Shown here piece by piece: positions 1 to 9,973 of a stretch of 64,000 nucleotides of DNA. Source of the stretch: Halocaridina rubra (Eukaryota > Arthropoda > Malacostraca > Decapoda > Atyidae); the NCBI GenBank assembly GCA_037179515.1, contig JAXCGZ010020839.1, positions 90,001-154,000 of the forward strand, written 5' to 3'. The stretch's first letter is position 1. The number at the start of each line of letters is the position of its first letter. A program made the position numbers and the translations under genes. Below the pieces are notes generated by a model, which worked only from the letters and a program-made list of their open reading frames with translations, searched no databases and was not told the DNA's origin.

Positions 1-12
1 ATATATATATAT
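1..12. repeat. (AT)n microsatellite at window edge
   Basis: Simple alternating AT at the extreme left edge, continuing out of the window. It directly precedes the tRNA-like tandem array. Confidence 0.8.
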
Positions 13-59
13 AAAACCTATTAAGCACATTACATATGTGAAAACATGAATCAATTTTT

Positions 60-129
60 ACCCCGACCGGGACTCGAACCTAGGACTTATGATTACTAAG
101 TCAAGGCGCTGCCACTACACCACAGAAGG
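60..129 (-). tRNA. tRNA-like sequence (probable tRNA pseudogene), unit 1
   Basis: Read on the minus strand it has an A box (TGGTGTAGTGG; this unit has a one-base variant nearby) and a B box GGTTCGAGTCC. The D arm GTGT/GCGC pairs, but the acceptor stem has two mismatches. A symmetrical 5-bp hairpin ACTTA-GTAATCA-TAAGT sits where an anticodon arm belongs and would present AAT, but it is displaced by about three bases. The identity is therefore not secure. Confidence 0.45.
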
Positions 130-332
130 TTAAAAGGAATCCAACCTTATAGCTTATATCTGCTATACTTAGGAATGAACGCATTCTAACTGAATGCCAC
201 TATGTTCATATTACAGATTCCCCAACCTCAATCGTGGCTTCATTTTAACATTTAAATCAATTCCCAATCTCATTCGGGCCATGAAATAACCTATTAAGCA
301 CATTACATATGTGAAAACATGAATCAGTTTTT

Positions 333-401
333 ACCCCGACCGGGCTTGAACCTAGGAATTATGATTACTAAGTCAAGGTGCTACGACTACACCACAGAAG
401 G
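333..401 (-). tRNA. tRNA-like sequence, unit 2 (degenerate)
   Basis: Same minus-strand core as its neighbours, one base shorter within the B-box region (the plus strand reads GGGCTTGAACC instead of GGGACTCGAACC). The promoter-like B box and T arm are therefore damaged. Confidence 0.35.
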
Positions 402-604
402 TTAAAAGGAATCCAACCTTATAGCTTATATCTGCTATACTTAGGAATGAACGCATTCTAACTGAATGCCACTATGTTCATATTACATATTCCCCAACCT
501 CACTCGTGGCTTCATTTTAGCATTTAATTCAATTCCCAATCTCATTCGGGCCATGAAATAACCTATTAAGCACATTACATATGTGAAAACATGAATCATT
601 TTTT

Positions 605-674
605 ACCCTGACTGGGACTCGAACCTAGGACTTATGATTACTAAGTCAAGGCGCTACCACTACACCACAGAAGG
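605..674 (-). tRNA. tRNA-like sequence, unit 3
   Basis: Intact A-box-like and B-box-like motifs on the minus strand. The T-arm 3' side carries C-to-T changes (plus strand ACCCTGACTGGG), which weaken the acceptor and T stems. Confidence 0.4.
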
Positions 675-872
675 TTAAAAGGAATCCAACCTTATAGCTT
701 ATATCTGCTATACTTAGGAATGAACGCATTCTATCTGAATGCCACTATGTTCATATTACAGATTCCCCAACCTCAATCGTGGCTTCATTTTAGCCTTCAA
801 TTCCCAATCTCATTCGGGCCATGAAATAACCTATTAAGCACATTACATATGTGAAAACATGAATCATTTTTT

Positions 873-942
873 ACCCCGACCGGGACTCGAACCTAGGACT
901 TATGATTACTAAGACAAGGCACTACCACTACACCACAGAAGG
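873..942 (-). tRNA. tRNA-like sequence, unit 4
   Basis: Minus-strand core with an intact B box. A T-to-A change in the region between D arm and anticodon arm (plus strand AAGACAAGG) distinguishes it from the other units. Confidence 0.4.
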
Positions 943-1219
943 TTAAAAGGAATCCAACCTTATAGCTTATATCTGCTATACTTAGGAATGAATGCATTCT
1001 AACTGAATGCCACTATGTTCACATTACAGATTCCCCAACCTCACTCGTGGCTTCATTTTAGCATTTAATTGAATTCCCAATATCATTCGGGCCATGAAAT
1101 AACCTATTAAGCCACGAGTAAGGTTGGGGAATCTGTAATATGAACATAGTGGCATTAAGTTAGAATGCGTTCATTCCTAAGTATAGCAGATACAAGCTAT
1201 AAGGTTGGATTCCTTTTAA

Positions 1220-1290
1220 CCTTCTGTGGTGTAGTGGTAGCGCCTTGACTTAATAATCATAAGTCCTAGGTTCGAGTCCCGGTCGGGGTA
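1220..1290 (+). tRNA. tRNA-like sequence, unit 5
   Basis: A box TGGTGTAGTGG and B box GGTTCGAGTCC are both consensus-like. The anticodon-arm hairpin reads ACTTA-ATAATCA-TAAGT here, a G-to-A change relative to the other units. The acceptor stem is mismatched, so a functional tRNA is doubtful. Confidence 0.45.
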
Positions 1291-1492
1291 AAATATGATT
1301 CAAGTTTTTACATATGTAATGTGCTTAGTAGGTTATTTCATGTCCCGAATGAGATTGGGAATTGAATTAAATGCTAAAATGAAGACATGTGTGAGTTTGG
1401 GGAATCTGTAATATGAACATAGTGGCATTCAGTTAGAATGCGTTCATTCCTAAGTATAGCATATATAAGCTATAAGGTTGGATTCCTTTTAA

Positions 1493-1563
1493 CCTTCTGC
1501 GGTGTAGTGGTAGCGCCTTGACTTAGTAATCATAAGTCCTAGGTTCGAGTCCCAGTCGAGGTA
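1493..1563 (+). tRNA. tRNA-like sequence, unit 6
   Basis: Same core with an intact B box. The first A-box position region reads CTGCGGTGTAG and the T stem reads CCCAGTCGAGG, which increases acceptor mismatch. Confidence 0.4.
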
Positions 1564-1766
1564 AAAAAAATGATTCATGTTTTCACATCTGTAAGGTGCT
1601 TAATAGGTTATTTCATGGCCCGAATAAGATTGGGAATTGAATTAAATGGTAAAATGAAGCCACGAGTGAGGTTGGGGAATCTGTATATGAATATAGTGGC
1701 ATTCAGTTAGAATGCATTCATTCCTAAGTATAGCAGATATAAGCTATAAGGTTGGAATCCTTTCAA

Positions 1767-1837
1767 CCTTCTGTGGTGTAGTGGTAGCACCTTGACTTAG
1801 TAATCATAAGTCCTAGGTTCGAGTCCCGGTCGAGGTA
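1767..1837 (+). tRNA. tRNA-like sequence, unit 7
   Basis: A and B boxes are intact. The D-stem 3' side is CACC in place of CGCC, a variant shared with the unit at 2286, which suggests those two are closer relatives within the array. Confidence 0.4.
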
Positions 1838-2031
1838 AAAAATGATTCATGTTTTCACATATGTAATGTGCTTAATAGGTTATTTCATGGCCCGAATGAG
1901 ATTGGGAATTGAATTAAATGCTAAAATGAAGCCACGAGTGAGGTTGGGGAATCTGGAATATGAACATAGTGGCATTCAGTTAGAATGCGTTCATTCCTAA
2001 GTATAGCAGATATAAGCTATAAGGTTGGATT

Positions 2032-2084
2032 TAGCGCCTTGAATTAGTAATCACAAGTCCTAGGTTCGAGTCCCAGTCGGGGTA
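2032..2084 (+). pseudogene. Truncated tRNA-like sequence, unit 8
   Basis: The 5' acceptor strand and A box are missing: the unit jumps from the spacer (GGTTGGAT) straight into TTAGCGCCTTG. The B box and T arm remain. This is a clear internal deletion of roughly 25 bases. Confidence 0.6.
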
Positions 2085-2285
2085 AAAAATTATTCATGTT
2101 TTCACATATGTAATGTGCTTAATAGGTTATTTCATGGCCCGAATGACATTGGGAATTCAATTAAATGCTAAAATGAAGCCACGGGTGAGGTTGGGGAATC
2201 TGTATATGAATATAGTGGCATTCAGTTAGAATGAGTTCATTCCTAAGTATAGCATATATAAGCTATAAGGTTGGAATCCTTTCAA

Positions 2286-2356
2286 CCTTCTGTGGTATAG
2301 TGGTAGCACCTTGACTTAGTAATCATAAGTCCTAGGTTCGAGTCCCGGTCGGGGTA
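2286..2356 (+). tRNA. tRNA-like sequence, unit 9
   Basis: A box TGGTATAGTGG and B box GGTTCGAGTCC, with a 3' side GGTCGGGGTA. It shares the CACC D-stem variant with unit 7. Confidence 0.45.
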
Positions 2357-2557
2357 AAAAATGATTCATGTTTTTACATATGTAATGTGCTTAATAGGTT
2401 ATTTCATGGCCCGAATGACATTGGGAATTCAATTAAATGCTAAAATGAACCACGAGTGAGGTTGGGGAATCTGCAATATGAACATAGTGGCATTCAGTTA
2501 GAATGCGTTCATTCCTAAGTATAGCAGATATAAGCTATAAGGTTGGAGTCCTTTTAA

Positions 2558-2628
2558 CCTTCTGTGGTGTAGTGGTAGTGCCTTGACTTAGTAATCATAA
2601 GTCCTAGGTTCGAGTCCTGGTCGGGGTA
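2558..2628 (+). tRNA. tRNA-like sequence, unit 10
   Basis: A and B boxes are present. The D-stem 3' side reads GTGCC and the T stem CCTGG, giving additional wobble pairs. Confidence 0.4.
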
Positions 2629-2830
2629 AAAAATGATTCATGTTTTTACATATGTAATGTGCTTAATTGGTTATTTCATGGCCCGAATGAGATTGGGAAT
2701 TGAATTAAATGCTAAAATGAAGCCACGAGTGAGGTTGGGGAATCTGTAATATGAACATAGTGGCATTCAGTTAGAATGCGTTCATTCCTAATTATAGCAG
2801 ATATAAGCTATAAGGTTGGATTCCTTTTAA

Positions 2831-2901
2831 CCTTCTGTGGTGTAGTGGTAGCGCCTTGACTTAGTAATCATAAGTCCTAAGTTCGAGTCCCGGTCGAGGT
2901 A
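2831..2901 (+). tRNA. tRNA-like sequence, unit 11
   Basis: The A box is intact. The residue before the B box is changed (CTAAGTTCGAG rather than CTAGGTTCGAG), weakening the B box. This is the last complete core before the LINE junction. Confidence 0.4.
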
Positions 2902-3114
2902 AAAAAAATGATTCATGTTTTCACATATGCAATGTGCTTAATATGTTATTTCATGGCCCGAATGAGATTGGGAATTGAATTAAATATTAAAATGAAGCCA
3001 CGAGTGAGGTTGGGGAATCTGTAATATGAACATAGTGGCATTCAGTTAGAATGCGTTCATTCCTAAGTATAGCAGATATAAACTATAAGGTTGGATTCCT
3101 TTCAACCTTCTGTG

Positions 3115-4902
3115 ATTACCTAATTGTGATTACCTAATTGTGTTTACGGGAAAGAGCCCAAAGCTCGTATCTTCCCGTCTCCTCATCGGTTCCATTTTAG
3201 ACTTAGTGATACTTATCATACCTGTCCTTAAAACTATGGATTGAGATAGCGTTAACTACCTCCTCGCTTAGCCAATTCCAATTATCAACTACTCTTACAC
3301 TGAAAAAGTATTTCCTTACATCCTGCAAAGAAGTTTTCTTACGAAGCTTCAAATTATGACCTCTAGTTCTAGAGCCAGCCATATCAAAATATCGATCCCT
3401 ATCCACTCTATCATAACCATGAAGGAATTTAAAGACTGTCACCATATCCCCCCTCACTCTTCTAGCTTCGAGTGATGATAAGTCTAAATCCCTCAACCTC
3501 TCATCATAACTGAGATTGCGTATTTCTGGCACCAGTTTCGTGGCATGTCTTTGAACTTTTTCAAGCTTAGCTATGTGCTTTTTCAAGTGCGGATTCCAAA
3601 AGGGGGCTGCATATTCGAGTTTTGGCCTCACATAGGTTACATAAATATTTCTGAACATTTCCTAGTCCATGTGCCTGAAGGCTACCCTTACATTTGATAA
3701 GAATGCATATGCTGCCCTTACTATGCCATTTATATGTATTTCTGGAGACAAATCTGCCAGTATGTTTACTCCTAGATCTCTCTCATTTTCTCTCTCTTGA
3801 GGTTGTACTCCAGCCACCGAGTAGTCAAGCTTGGGCCTTCTTGCACTTGTACCCATTCTCATTACCTTACATTTTGAAGTATTGAATTTCATTAGCCACT
3901 TTTCTGACCACTCATGCAGATTATTTAGATCCTCCTGAAGTTCTCTACCATTGTTCTCGTTTTTTACTTTCTTCACAATCTTTGCATCATCTGCAAACAT
4001 ATTCATGAATGAATTTACAGACTCTGGTAGGTCATTTACATATACAAGGAACAAAAGTGGCCCTAAAACTGAACCCTGTGGAACTCCACTACTAACTCTT
4101 CTCCATTCAGACACTGAGTGTCTTACTCTAACCCTCTGTTCCCTTCTTTCTAAGTAAGTTTTTATCCATTCCAAAACATTTCCACCAAATCTAGCCATTG
4201 ATTGCAGCTTCCTAATAAGTCTCCCATGTGGAACAGTGTCAAACGCTTTCTGGAAGTCTAGGAATATGCAATCTGCCCAGCCCTCTCTTTCCTGTAAGAT
4301 TTGGCTTACCTCATCATAAAATTCTAATATGTTTGTTACTGTTGATCTACCTTCTCTGAAGCCATGTTGCCTCACTGACAAAAAGTTGAAGGATTCCAAG
4401 TGAAGAGAGATATGTTTCCTTAGTAGTTTCTCCATAACTTTGCAAACTATGCTGGTCAAGGAAACAGGTCTATAGTTCAGAGCCGTATCCCTCCTTCCCT
4501 TTTTGAAGATAGGTATCACATTTGCTTGTTTCCAGCATCTTGGAATCTCCCCCGACTCCAGTGACTCCTTAAATATGATACTTAGTGCCACTGATATTGT
4601 GTTTGCGCATTTTTTAAGCACATGAGGGGATATGTAATCAGGACCTGTAGCTTTATGAACATCTAAATCCATCAGCGCTTTGCATACCTCTGTGGGTGTA
4701 AGGTTGATGTCCTCTAATACCGGCGCTTGAGCTTCTATCACTGCAATCTGAGGGGGTGGGGTATTTTCTACTGTAAATACTGACTGAAATTCCTTGTTCA
4801 ATTCTTTGCAGATATCTTCATCCATCTCAGTGATGCTTCCATCCGCTCTCTTTAGCCTTAAAACCTGTTCTTTTACCTTCAGTTTTCCTCTGATAAAGCT
4901 GT
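3115..4902 (-). mobile_element. CR1-like LINE copy 1, 5'-truncated (RT and C-terminal region)
   Basis: The 3' end, with two copies of the terminal 14-mer AATTAGGTAATCAC, abuts a disrupted tRNA-like unit at 3114. Reading leftwards it encodes the linker, reverse transcriptase (FLDFQKAFDTVPHG, SGVPQGSVLGPLLF, FADDAKIV) and the CR1-type C-terminal region. The frame 3203-4825 is interrupted only by a TAG at 3662-3664, replacing a Lys codon. The 5' truncation falls in the linker upstream of RT, where the sequence passes into ATGT repeats. The enzyme would make cDNA at a nicked target, but this copy lacks the endonuclease. Confidence 0.9.
3203..4825 (-). pseudogene. LINE reverse transcriptase reading frame with one premature stop
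   Basis: About 540 codons in one frame: the N-terminal part (3665-4825) carries linker and RT, the C-terminal part (3203-3658) the post-RT domain ending in FKDRYDKYH. The frame is split by a single in-frame TAG. The RT catalytic FADD box is intact. It is one of the least damaged RT frames in the window. Confidence 0.8.
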
Positions 4903-4917
4903 ATGTATGTATGTATG

Positions 4918-5759
4918 TGATTACCTAATTGTGATTACCTAATTGTGTTTACGGGAAAGTGCCCAAAGCTCGTATCTTCCCGTCTCCTCGTCGCTTCCAT
5001 TTTATACTTAGTGATACTTATCATACCTGTCCTTAAAAATGGATTGAGATAGCATTAACTACCTCCTCGCTTAGTGAATTCCAATTATCAACTACTCTTA
5101 CACTGAAAAAGTATTTCCTTACATCCTGCAAAGAAGTTTTCTTACGAAGCTTCAAACTATCACCTCTAGTTCTAGAGCCAGCCATATCAAAATATCGATC
5201 CCTATCCACTCTATCATAACCATGAAGGAATTTAAAGACTGTCACCATATCCCCCCTCACTCTTCTAGCTTCGAGTGATGGTAAGTCTAATTCCCTCTGC
5301 CTCTCATCATAACTGAGATTGCGTATTTCTGGCACCAGTTTCGTGGCATGTCTTTGAACTTTTTCAAGCTTAGCTATGTGCTTTTTCAAGTGCGGATTCC
5401 AAAAGGGGGCTGCATATTTGAGTTTTGGCCTCACATAGGTTACATAAATATTTCTGAACATTTCCTTGTCCATGTGCCTGAAGGCTACCATTACATTTGA
5501 TAAGAATGCATATGCTGTCCTTACTATGCCATTTATATGTATTTCTGGAGACAAATCTGCCAGTATGTTTACTCCTAGATCTCTCTCATTTTCTCTCTCT
5601 TGAAGTTGTACTCCAGCCACCGAGTAGTCAAGCTTGGGCCTTCTTGCACTTGTACCCATTCTCATTACCTTACATTTTGAAGTATTGAATTTCATTAGCC
5701 ACTTTTCTGACCACTCATGCAGATTATTTAGATCCTCCTGAAGTTCTCTACCATGTGTG
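4918..5759 (-). mobile_element. LINE 3' fragment, array unit A
   Basis: Carries the last part of the LINE ORF as an open frame at 5033-5695 (220 codons), from KFNTSKCKVMRMG to near the C-terminus. The end is frameshifted by loss of bases after ISIHF, so the FKDRYDKYH tail is not read. No RT catalytic motif is present. Confidence 0.85.
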
Positions 5760-6603
5760 TGTGATTACCTAATTGTGATTACCTAATTGTGTTTACGGGA
5801 AAGAGCCCAAAGCTCGTATCTTCCCGTCTCCTCATCGCTTCCATTTTATACTTAGTGATACTTATCATACCTGTCCTTAAAAATGGATTGAGATAGCATT
5901 AACTACCTCCTCGCTTAGTGAATTCCATTTATCAACTACTCTTACACTGAAAAAGTATTTCCTTACATCCTGCAAAGAAGTTTTCTTACGAAGCTTCAAA
6001 CTATGACCTCTAGTTCTAGAGCCAGCCATATCAAAATATCGATCCCTATCCACTCTATCATAACCATGAAGGAATTTAAAGACTGTCACCATATCCCCCC
6101 TCACTCTTCTAGCTTCGAGTGATGGTAAGTCTAATTCCCTCAGCCTCTCATCATAACTGAGATTGCGTATTTCTGGCACCAGTTTCGTGGCATGTCTTTG
6201 AACTTTTTCAAGCTTAGCTATGTGCTTTTTCAAGTGCGGATTCCAAAAGGGGGCTGCATATTTGAGTTTTGGCCTCACATAGGTTACATAAATATTTCTG
6301 AACATTTCCTTGTCCATGTGCCTGAAGGCTACCATTACATTTCATAAGAATGCATATGCTGTCCTTACTATGCCATTTATATGTATTTCTGGAGACAAAT
6401 CTGCCAGTATGTTTACTCCTAGATCTCTCTCATTTTCTCTCTCTTGAAGTTGTACTCCAGCCACCGAGTAGTCAAGCTTGGGCCTTCTTGCACTTGTACC
6501 CATTCTCATTACCTTACATTTTGAAGTATTGAATTTCATTAGCCACTTTTCTGACCACTCATGCAGATTATTTAGATCCTCCTGAAGTTCTCTACCATGT
6601 GTG
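5760..6603 (-). mobile_element. LINE 3' fragment, array unit B
   Basis: Same segment as unit A, but the frame is split at about 6336-6341 by a G-to-C change producing a stop. Open pieces lie at 5877-6335 and 6342-6539. The break is shared with unit C. Confidence 0.85.
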
Positions 6604-7446
6604 TGTGATTACCTAATTGTGATTACCTAATTGTGTTTACGGGAAAGAGCCCAAAGCTCGTATCTTCCCGTCTCCTCATCGCTTCCATTTTATGCTTAGT
6701 GATACTTATCATACCTGTCCTTAAAAATGGATTGATATAGCATTAACTACCTCCTCGCTTAGTGAATTCCAATTATCAACTACTCTTACACTGAAAAAGT
6801 ATTTCCTTACATCCTGCAAAGAAGTTTTCTTACGAAGCTTCAAACTATGACCTCTAGTTCTAGAGCCAGCCATATCAAAATATCGATCCCTATCCACTCT
6901 ATCATAACCATGAAGGAATTTAAAGACTGTCACCATATCCCCCCTCACTCTTCTAGCTTCGAGTGATGGTAAGTCTAATTCCCTCAGCCTCTCATCATAA
7001 CTGAGATTGCGTATTTCTGGCACCAGTTTCGTGGCATGTCTTTGAACTTTTTCAAGCTTAGCTATGTGCTTTTTCAAGTGCGGATTCCAAAAGGGGGCTG
7101 CATATTTGAGTTTTGGCCTCACATAGGTTACATAAATATTTCTGAACATTTCCTTGTCCATGTGCCTGAAGGCTACCATTACATTTCATAAGAATGCATA
7201 TGCTGTCCTTACTATGCCATTTATATGTATTTCTGGAGACAAATCTGCCAGTATGTTTACTCCTAGATCTCTCTCATTTTCTCTCTCTTGAAGTTGTACT
7301 CCAGCCACCGAGTAGTCAAGCTTGGGCCTTCTTGCACTTGTACCCATTCTCATTACCTTACATTTTGAAGTATTGAATTTCATTAGCCACTTTTCTGACC
7401 ACTCATGAGATTATTTAGATCCTCCTGAAGTTCTCTACCATGTGTG
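6604..7446 (-). mobile_element. LINE 3' fragment, array unit C
   Basis: Nearly identical to unit B, including the same stop (open pieces at 6721-7179 and 7186-7383). A one-base deletion lies near 7406. Confidence 0.85.
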
Positions 7447-8290
7447 TGTGATTACCTAATTGTGATTACCTAATTGTGTTTACGGGAAAGAGCCCAAAGC
7501 TCGTATCTTCCCGTCTCCTCATCGCTTCCAATTTATACTTAGTGATACTTATCATACCTGTCCTTAAAAATGGATTGAGATAGAATTAACTACCTCCTCG
7601 CTTAGCCAATTCCAATTATCAACTACTCTTACACTGAAAAAGTACTTCCTTACATCCTGCAAAGAAGTTTTTTTACCAAGCTTCAAACTATGACCTCTAG
7701 TTCTAGAGCCAGCCATATCAAAATATCGATCCCTATCCACTCTATCATAACCATGAAGGAATTTAAAGACTGTCACCATATCCCCCCCTCACTCTTCTAG
7801 CTTCGAGTGATGGTAAGTCTAATTCCCTCAGCCTCTCATCATAACTGAGATTGCGTATTTCTGGCACCAGTTTCGTGGCATGTCTTTGAACTTTTTCTAG
7901 CTTAGCTATGTGCTTTTTCAAGTGTGGATTCCAAAAGGGGGCTGCATATTCGAGTTTTGGCCTCACATAGGTTACATAAATATTTCTGAACATTTCCTTG
8001 TCCATGTGCCTGAAGGCTACCCTTACATTTGATAAGAATGCATATGCTGCCCTTACTATGCCATTTATATATATTTCTGGAGACAAATCTGCCAGTATGT
8101 TTAATCCTAGATCTCTCTCATTTTCTCTCTCTTGAAGTTGTACTCCAGCCACCAAGTAGTCAAGCTTGGGCCTTCTTGCACTTGTACCCATTCTCATTAC
8201 CTTACATTTTGAAGTATTGAATTTCATTAGCCACTTTTCTGACCACTCATGCAGATTATTTAGATCCTCCTGAAGTTCTCTACCATGTGT
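7447..8290 (-). mobile_element. LINE 3' fragment, array unit D
   Basis: Same boundaries, but without the derived substitutions shared by A-C. An extra C in a C-tract near 7785 frameshifts the ORF into pieces at 7564-7779 and 7763-8227. Confidence 0.85.
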
Positions 8291-9973
8291 GTGTGATTAC
8301 CTAATTGTGATTACCTAATTGTGTTTACGGGAAAGAGCCCAAAGCTCGTATCTTCCCGTCTCCTCATCGCTTCCATTTTATACTTAGTGGTACTTATTAT
8401 ACCTGTCCTTAAAACTATGGACTGAGATAGCATTAACTACCTCCTCGCTTAGCCAATTCCAATTATCAACTACTCTTACACTGAAAAAGTATTTCCTTAC
8501 ATCCTGCAAAGAAGTTTTCTTACGAAGCTTCAAACTATGACCTCTAGTTCTAGAGCCAGCCATATCAAAATATCGATCCCTATCCACTCTATCATAACCA
8601 TGAAGGAATTTAAAGACTGTCACCATATCCCCCCTCACTCTACTAGCTTCGAGTGATGGTAAGTCTAATTCCCTCAGCCTCTCATCATAACTGAGATTGC
8701 GTATTTCTGGCACCAGTTTCGTGGCATGTCTTTGAACTTTTTCAAGCTTAGCTATGTGCTTTTTCAAGTGCGGATTCCAAAAGGGGGCTGCATATTCGAG
8801 TTTTGGCCTCACATAGGTTACATAAATATTTCTGAACATTTCCTTGTCCATGTGCCTGAAGGCTACCCTTACATTTGATAAGAATGCATATGCTGCCCTT
8901 CCTATGCCATTTATATGTATTTCTGGAGACAAATCTGCCAGTATGTTTAATCCTAGATCTCTCTCATTTTCTCTCTCTTGAAGTTGTACTCCAGCCACAG
9001 AGTAGTCAAGCTTGGGCCTTCTTGCACTTGTACCCATTCTCATTACTTTACATTTTGAAGTATTGAATTTCATTAGCCACTTTTCTGACCACTCATGCAG
9101 ATTATTTTGATCCTCCTGAAGTTCTCTACCATTGTTCTCGTTTTTTACTTTCTTCACAATCTTTGCATCATCTGCAAACATATTCATGAATGAATTTATA
9201 GACTCTGGTAGGTCATTTACATATACAAGGAAGAAAAGTGGCCCTAAAACTGAACCCTGTGGAACTCCACTACTAACTCTTCTCCATTTAGACACTGAGT
9301 GTCTTACTCTAACCCTCTGTTCCCTTCCTTCTAAGTAAGTTTTTATCCATTCCAAAACATTTCCACCTATTCTAGCCATTGATTGCAGCTTCCTAATAAG
9401 TCTCCCATGTGGAACAGTGTCAAACGCTTTCTGGAAGTCTAGGAATATGCAATCTGCCCAGCCCTCTCTTTCCTGTAAGATTTGGCTTACCTCATCATAA
9501 AATTCTAATAAGTTTGTTACTGTTGATCTACCTTCTCTGAAGCCATGTTGCCTCACTGACAAAAAGTTGAAGGATTCCAAGTGAAGAGAGATATGTTTCC
9601 TTAGTAGTTTTTCCATAACTTTGCAAACTATGCTGGTCAAGGAAACTGGTCTATAGTTCAGAGCCGTATCCCTCCTTCCCTTTTTGAAGATAGGTATCAC
9701 ATTTGCTTGTTTCCAGCATCTTGGAATCTCCCCTGACTCCAGTGACTCCTTAAATATGATACTTAGTGCCACTGATATTGTGTTTGCGCATTTTTTAAGC
9801 ACATGAGGGGATATGTCATCAGGACCTGTAGCTTTATGAACATCTAAATCCATCAGCGCTTTGCATACCTCTGTGGGTGTAAGGTTGATGTTCTCTAAAA
9901 CCGGCCCTTGAGCTTCTATCACTGCAATCTGAGGGGGTGGGGTATTTTCTACTGTAAATACTGACTGAAACTG
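8291..9973 (-). mobile_element. LINE copy 6: 3' half of a twin-primed, 5'-inverted insertion
   Basis: From its 3' terminus it runs through the C-terminal region, RT and into the linker, ending at the point where the consensus reads TTTCAGTCAGTATTTAC. The adjoining segment begins in the opposite orientation and supplies exactly the missing upstream half. Except for the non-LINE extension at its N-terminus, the open frame 8384-9973 is unbroken and includes all RT motifs. CACACACA separates its 3' end from array unit D. Confidence 0.9.
8384..9973 (-). CDS. LINE reverse transcriptase fragment, open frame (about 530 codons)
   Basis: Open from FQSVFTVENTPPPQ through RT (NYRPVSLTSIVCKVMEKLL, FLDFQKAFDTVPHG, SGVPQGSVLGPL, FADDAKIV) to the C-terminal FKDRYNKYH. 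The formal open frame extends to 10036 through the inverted segment, which is not native sequence. Endonuclease is absent from this strand, so it is a fragment rather than a functional gene. It would act as RNA-directed DNA polymerase in target-primed reverse transcription. Confidence 0.75.
   Translation of the reverse strand, partial: QFQSVFTVENTPPPQIAVIEAQGPVLENINLTPTEVCKALMDLDVHKATGPDDISPHVLKKCANTISVALSIIFKESLESGEIPRCWKQANVIPIFKKGRRDTALNYRPVSLTSIVCKVMEKLLRKHISLHLESFNFLSVRQHGFREGRSTVTNLLEFYDEVSQILQEREGWADCIFLDFQKAFDTVPHGRLIRKLQSMARIGGNVLEWIKTYLEGREQRVRVRHSVSKWRRVSSGVPQGSVLGPLFFLVYVNDLPESINSFMNMFADDAKIVKKVKNENNGRELQEDQNNLHEWSEKWLMKFNTSKCKVMRMGTSARRPKLDYSVAGVQLQERENERDLGLNILADLSPEIHINGIGRAAYAFLSNVRVAFRHMDKEMFRNIYVTYVRPKLEYAAPFWNPHLKKHIAKLEKVQRHATKLVPEIRNLSYDERLRELDLPSLEASRVRGDMVTVFKFLHGYDRVDRDRYFDMAGSRTRGHSLKLRKKTSLQDVRKYFFSVRVVDNWNWLSEEVVNAISVHSFKDRYNKYH

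Larger units (their letters stand above)
13..1105 (-). repeat. Tandem array of about 274-bp units with tRNA-like cores, minus orientation
   Basis: Four consecutive units repeat with a spacing of 268-273 bp. Each holds a tRNA-like core on the minus strand plus a conserved spacer with recurring phrases such as ATTCCCAATCTCATTCGG and GAATGAACGCATTCTAACTG. Units differ by scattered substitutions and small indels, so this is an ageing array. At about 1105-1115 the orientation flips and the same unit continues on the plus strand, making the whole 1-3114 block an inverted repeat. Function is unknown; it could be a satellite that arose by amplifying a tRNA gene or a tRNA-derived SINE. Confidence 0.85.
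1106..3114 (+). repeat. Tandem array of about 274-bp units with tRNA-like cores, plus orientation
   Basis: Seven and a half units of the same repeat as the left block, now on the plus strand, with cores at 1220, 1493, 1767, 2032 (truncated), 2286, 2558 and 2831. The eighth core is cut at 3114, where the 3' end of a minus-strand LINE begins. No repeat units reappear beyond the LINE block, so either the array ended here or a rearrangement removed the rest. Confidence 0.85.
4918..8290 (-). repeat. Four head-to-tail 842-844-bp units, each a truncated LINE 3' end
   Basis: Units begin at 4918, 5760, 6604 and 7447. Each starts with the LINE 3' end and stops at exactly the same internal LINE position (GGTAGAGAAC on the minus strand), followed by CACACACA. 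The first three share derived bases absent from other LINE copies, and units two and three share a further change creating an in-frame stop. Identical break points plus shared mutations point to tandem duplication rather than four independent insertions. Confidence 0.85.

Noticed and set aside
1..3114. Regularly spaced repeats resembling a CRISPR array
   Set aside because: Units are about 274 bp, the spacers are also conserved, and the cores are tRNA-like; the genome is eukaryotic.
3694..9338. Plus-strand frames of 60-70 codons repeated across the LINE copies
   Set aside because: They are antisense shadows of the LINE C-terminal and RT regions and recur with every copy.
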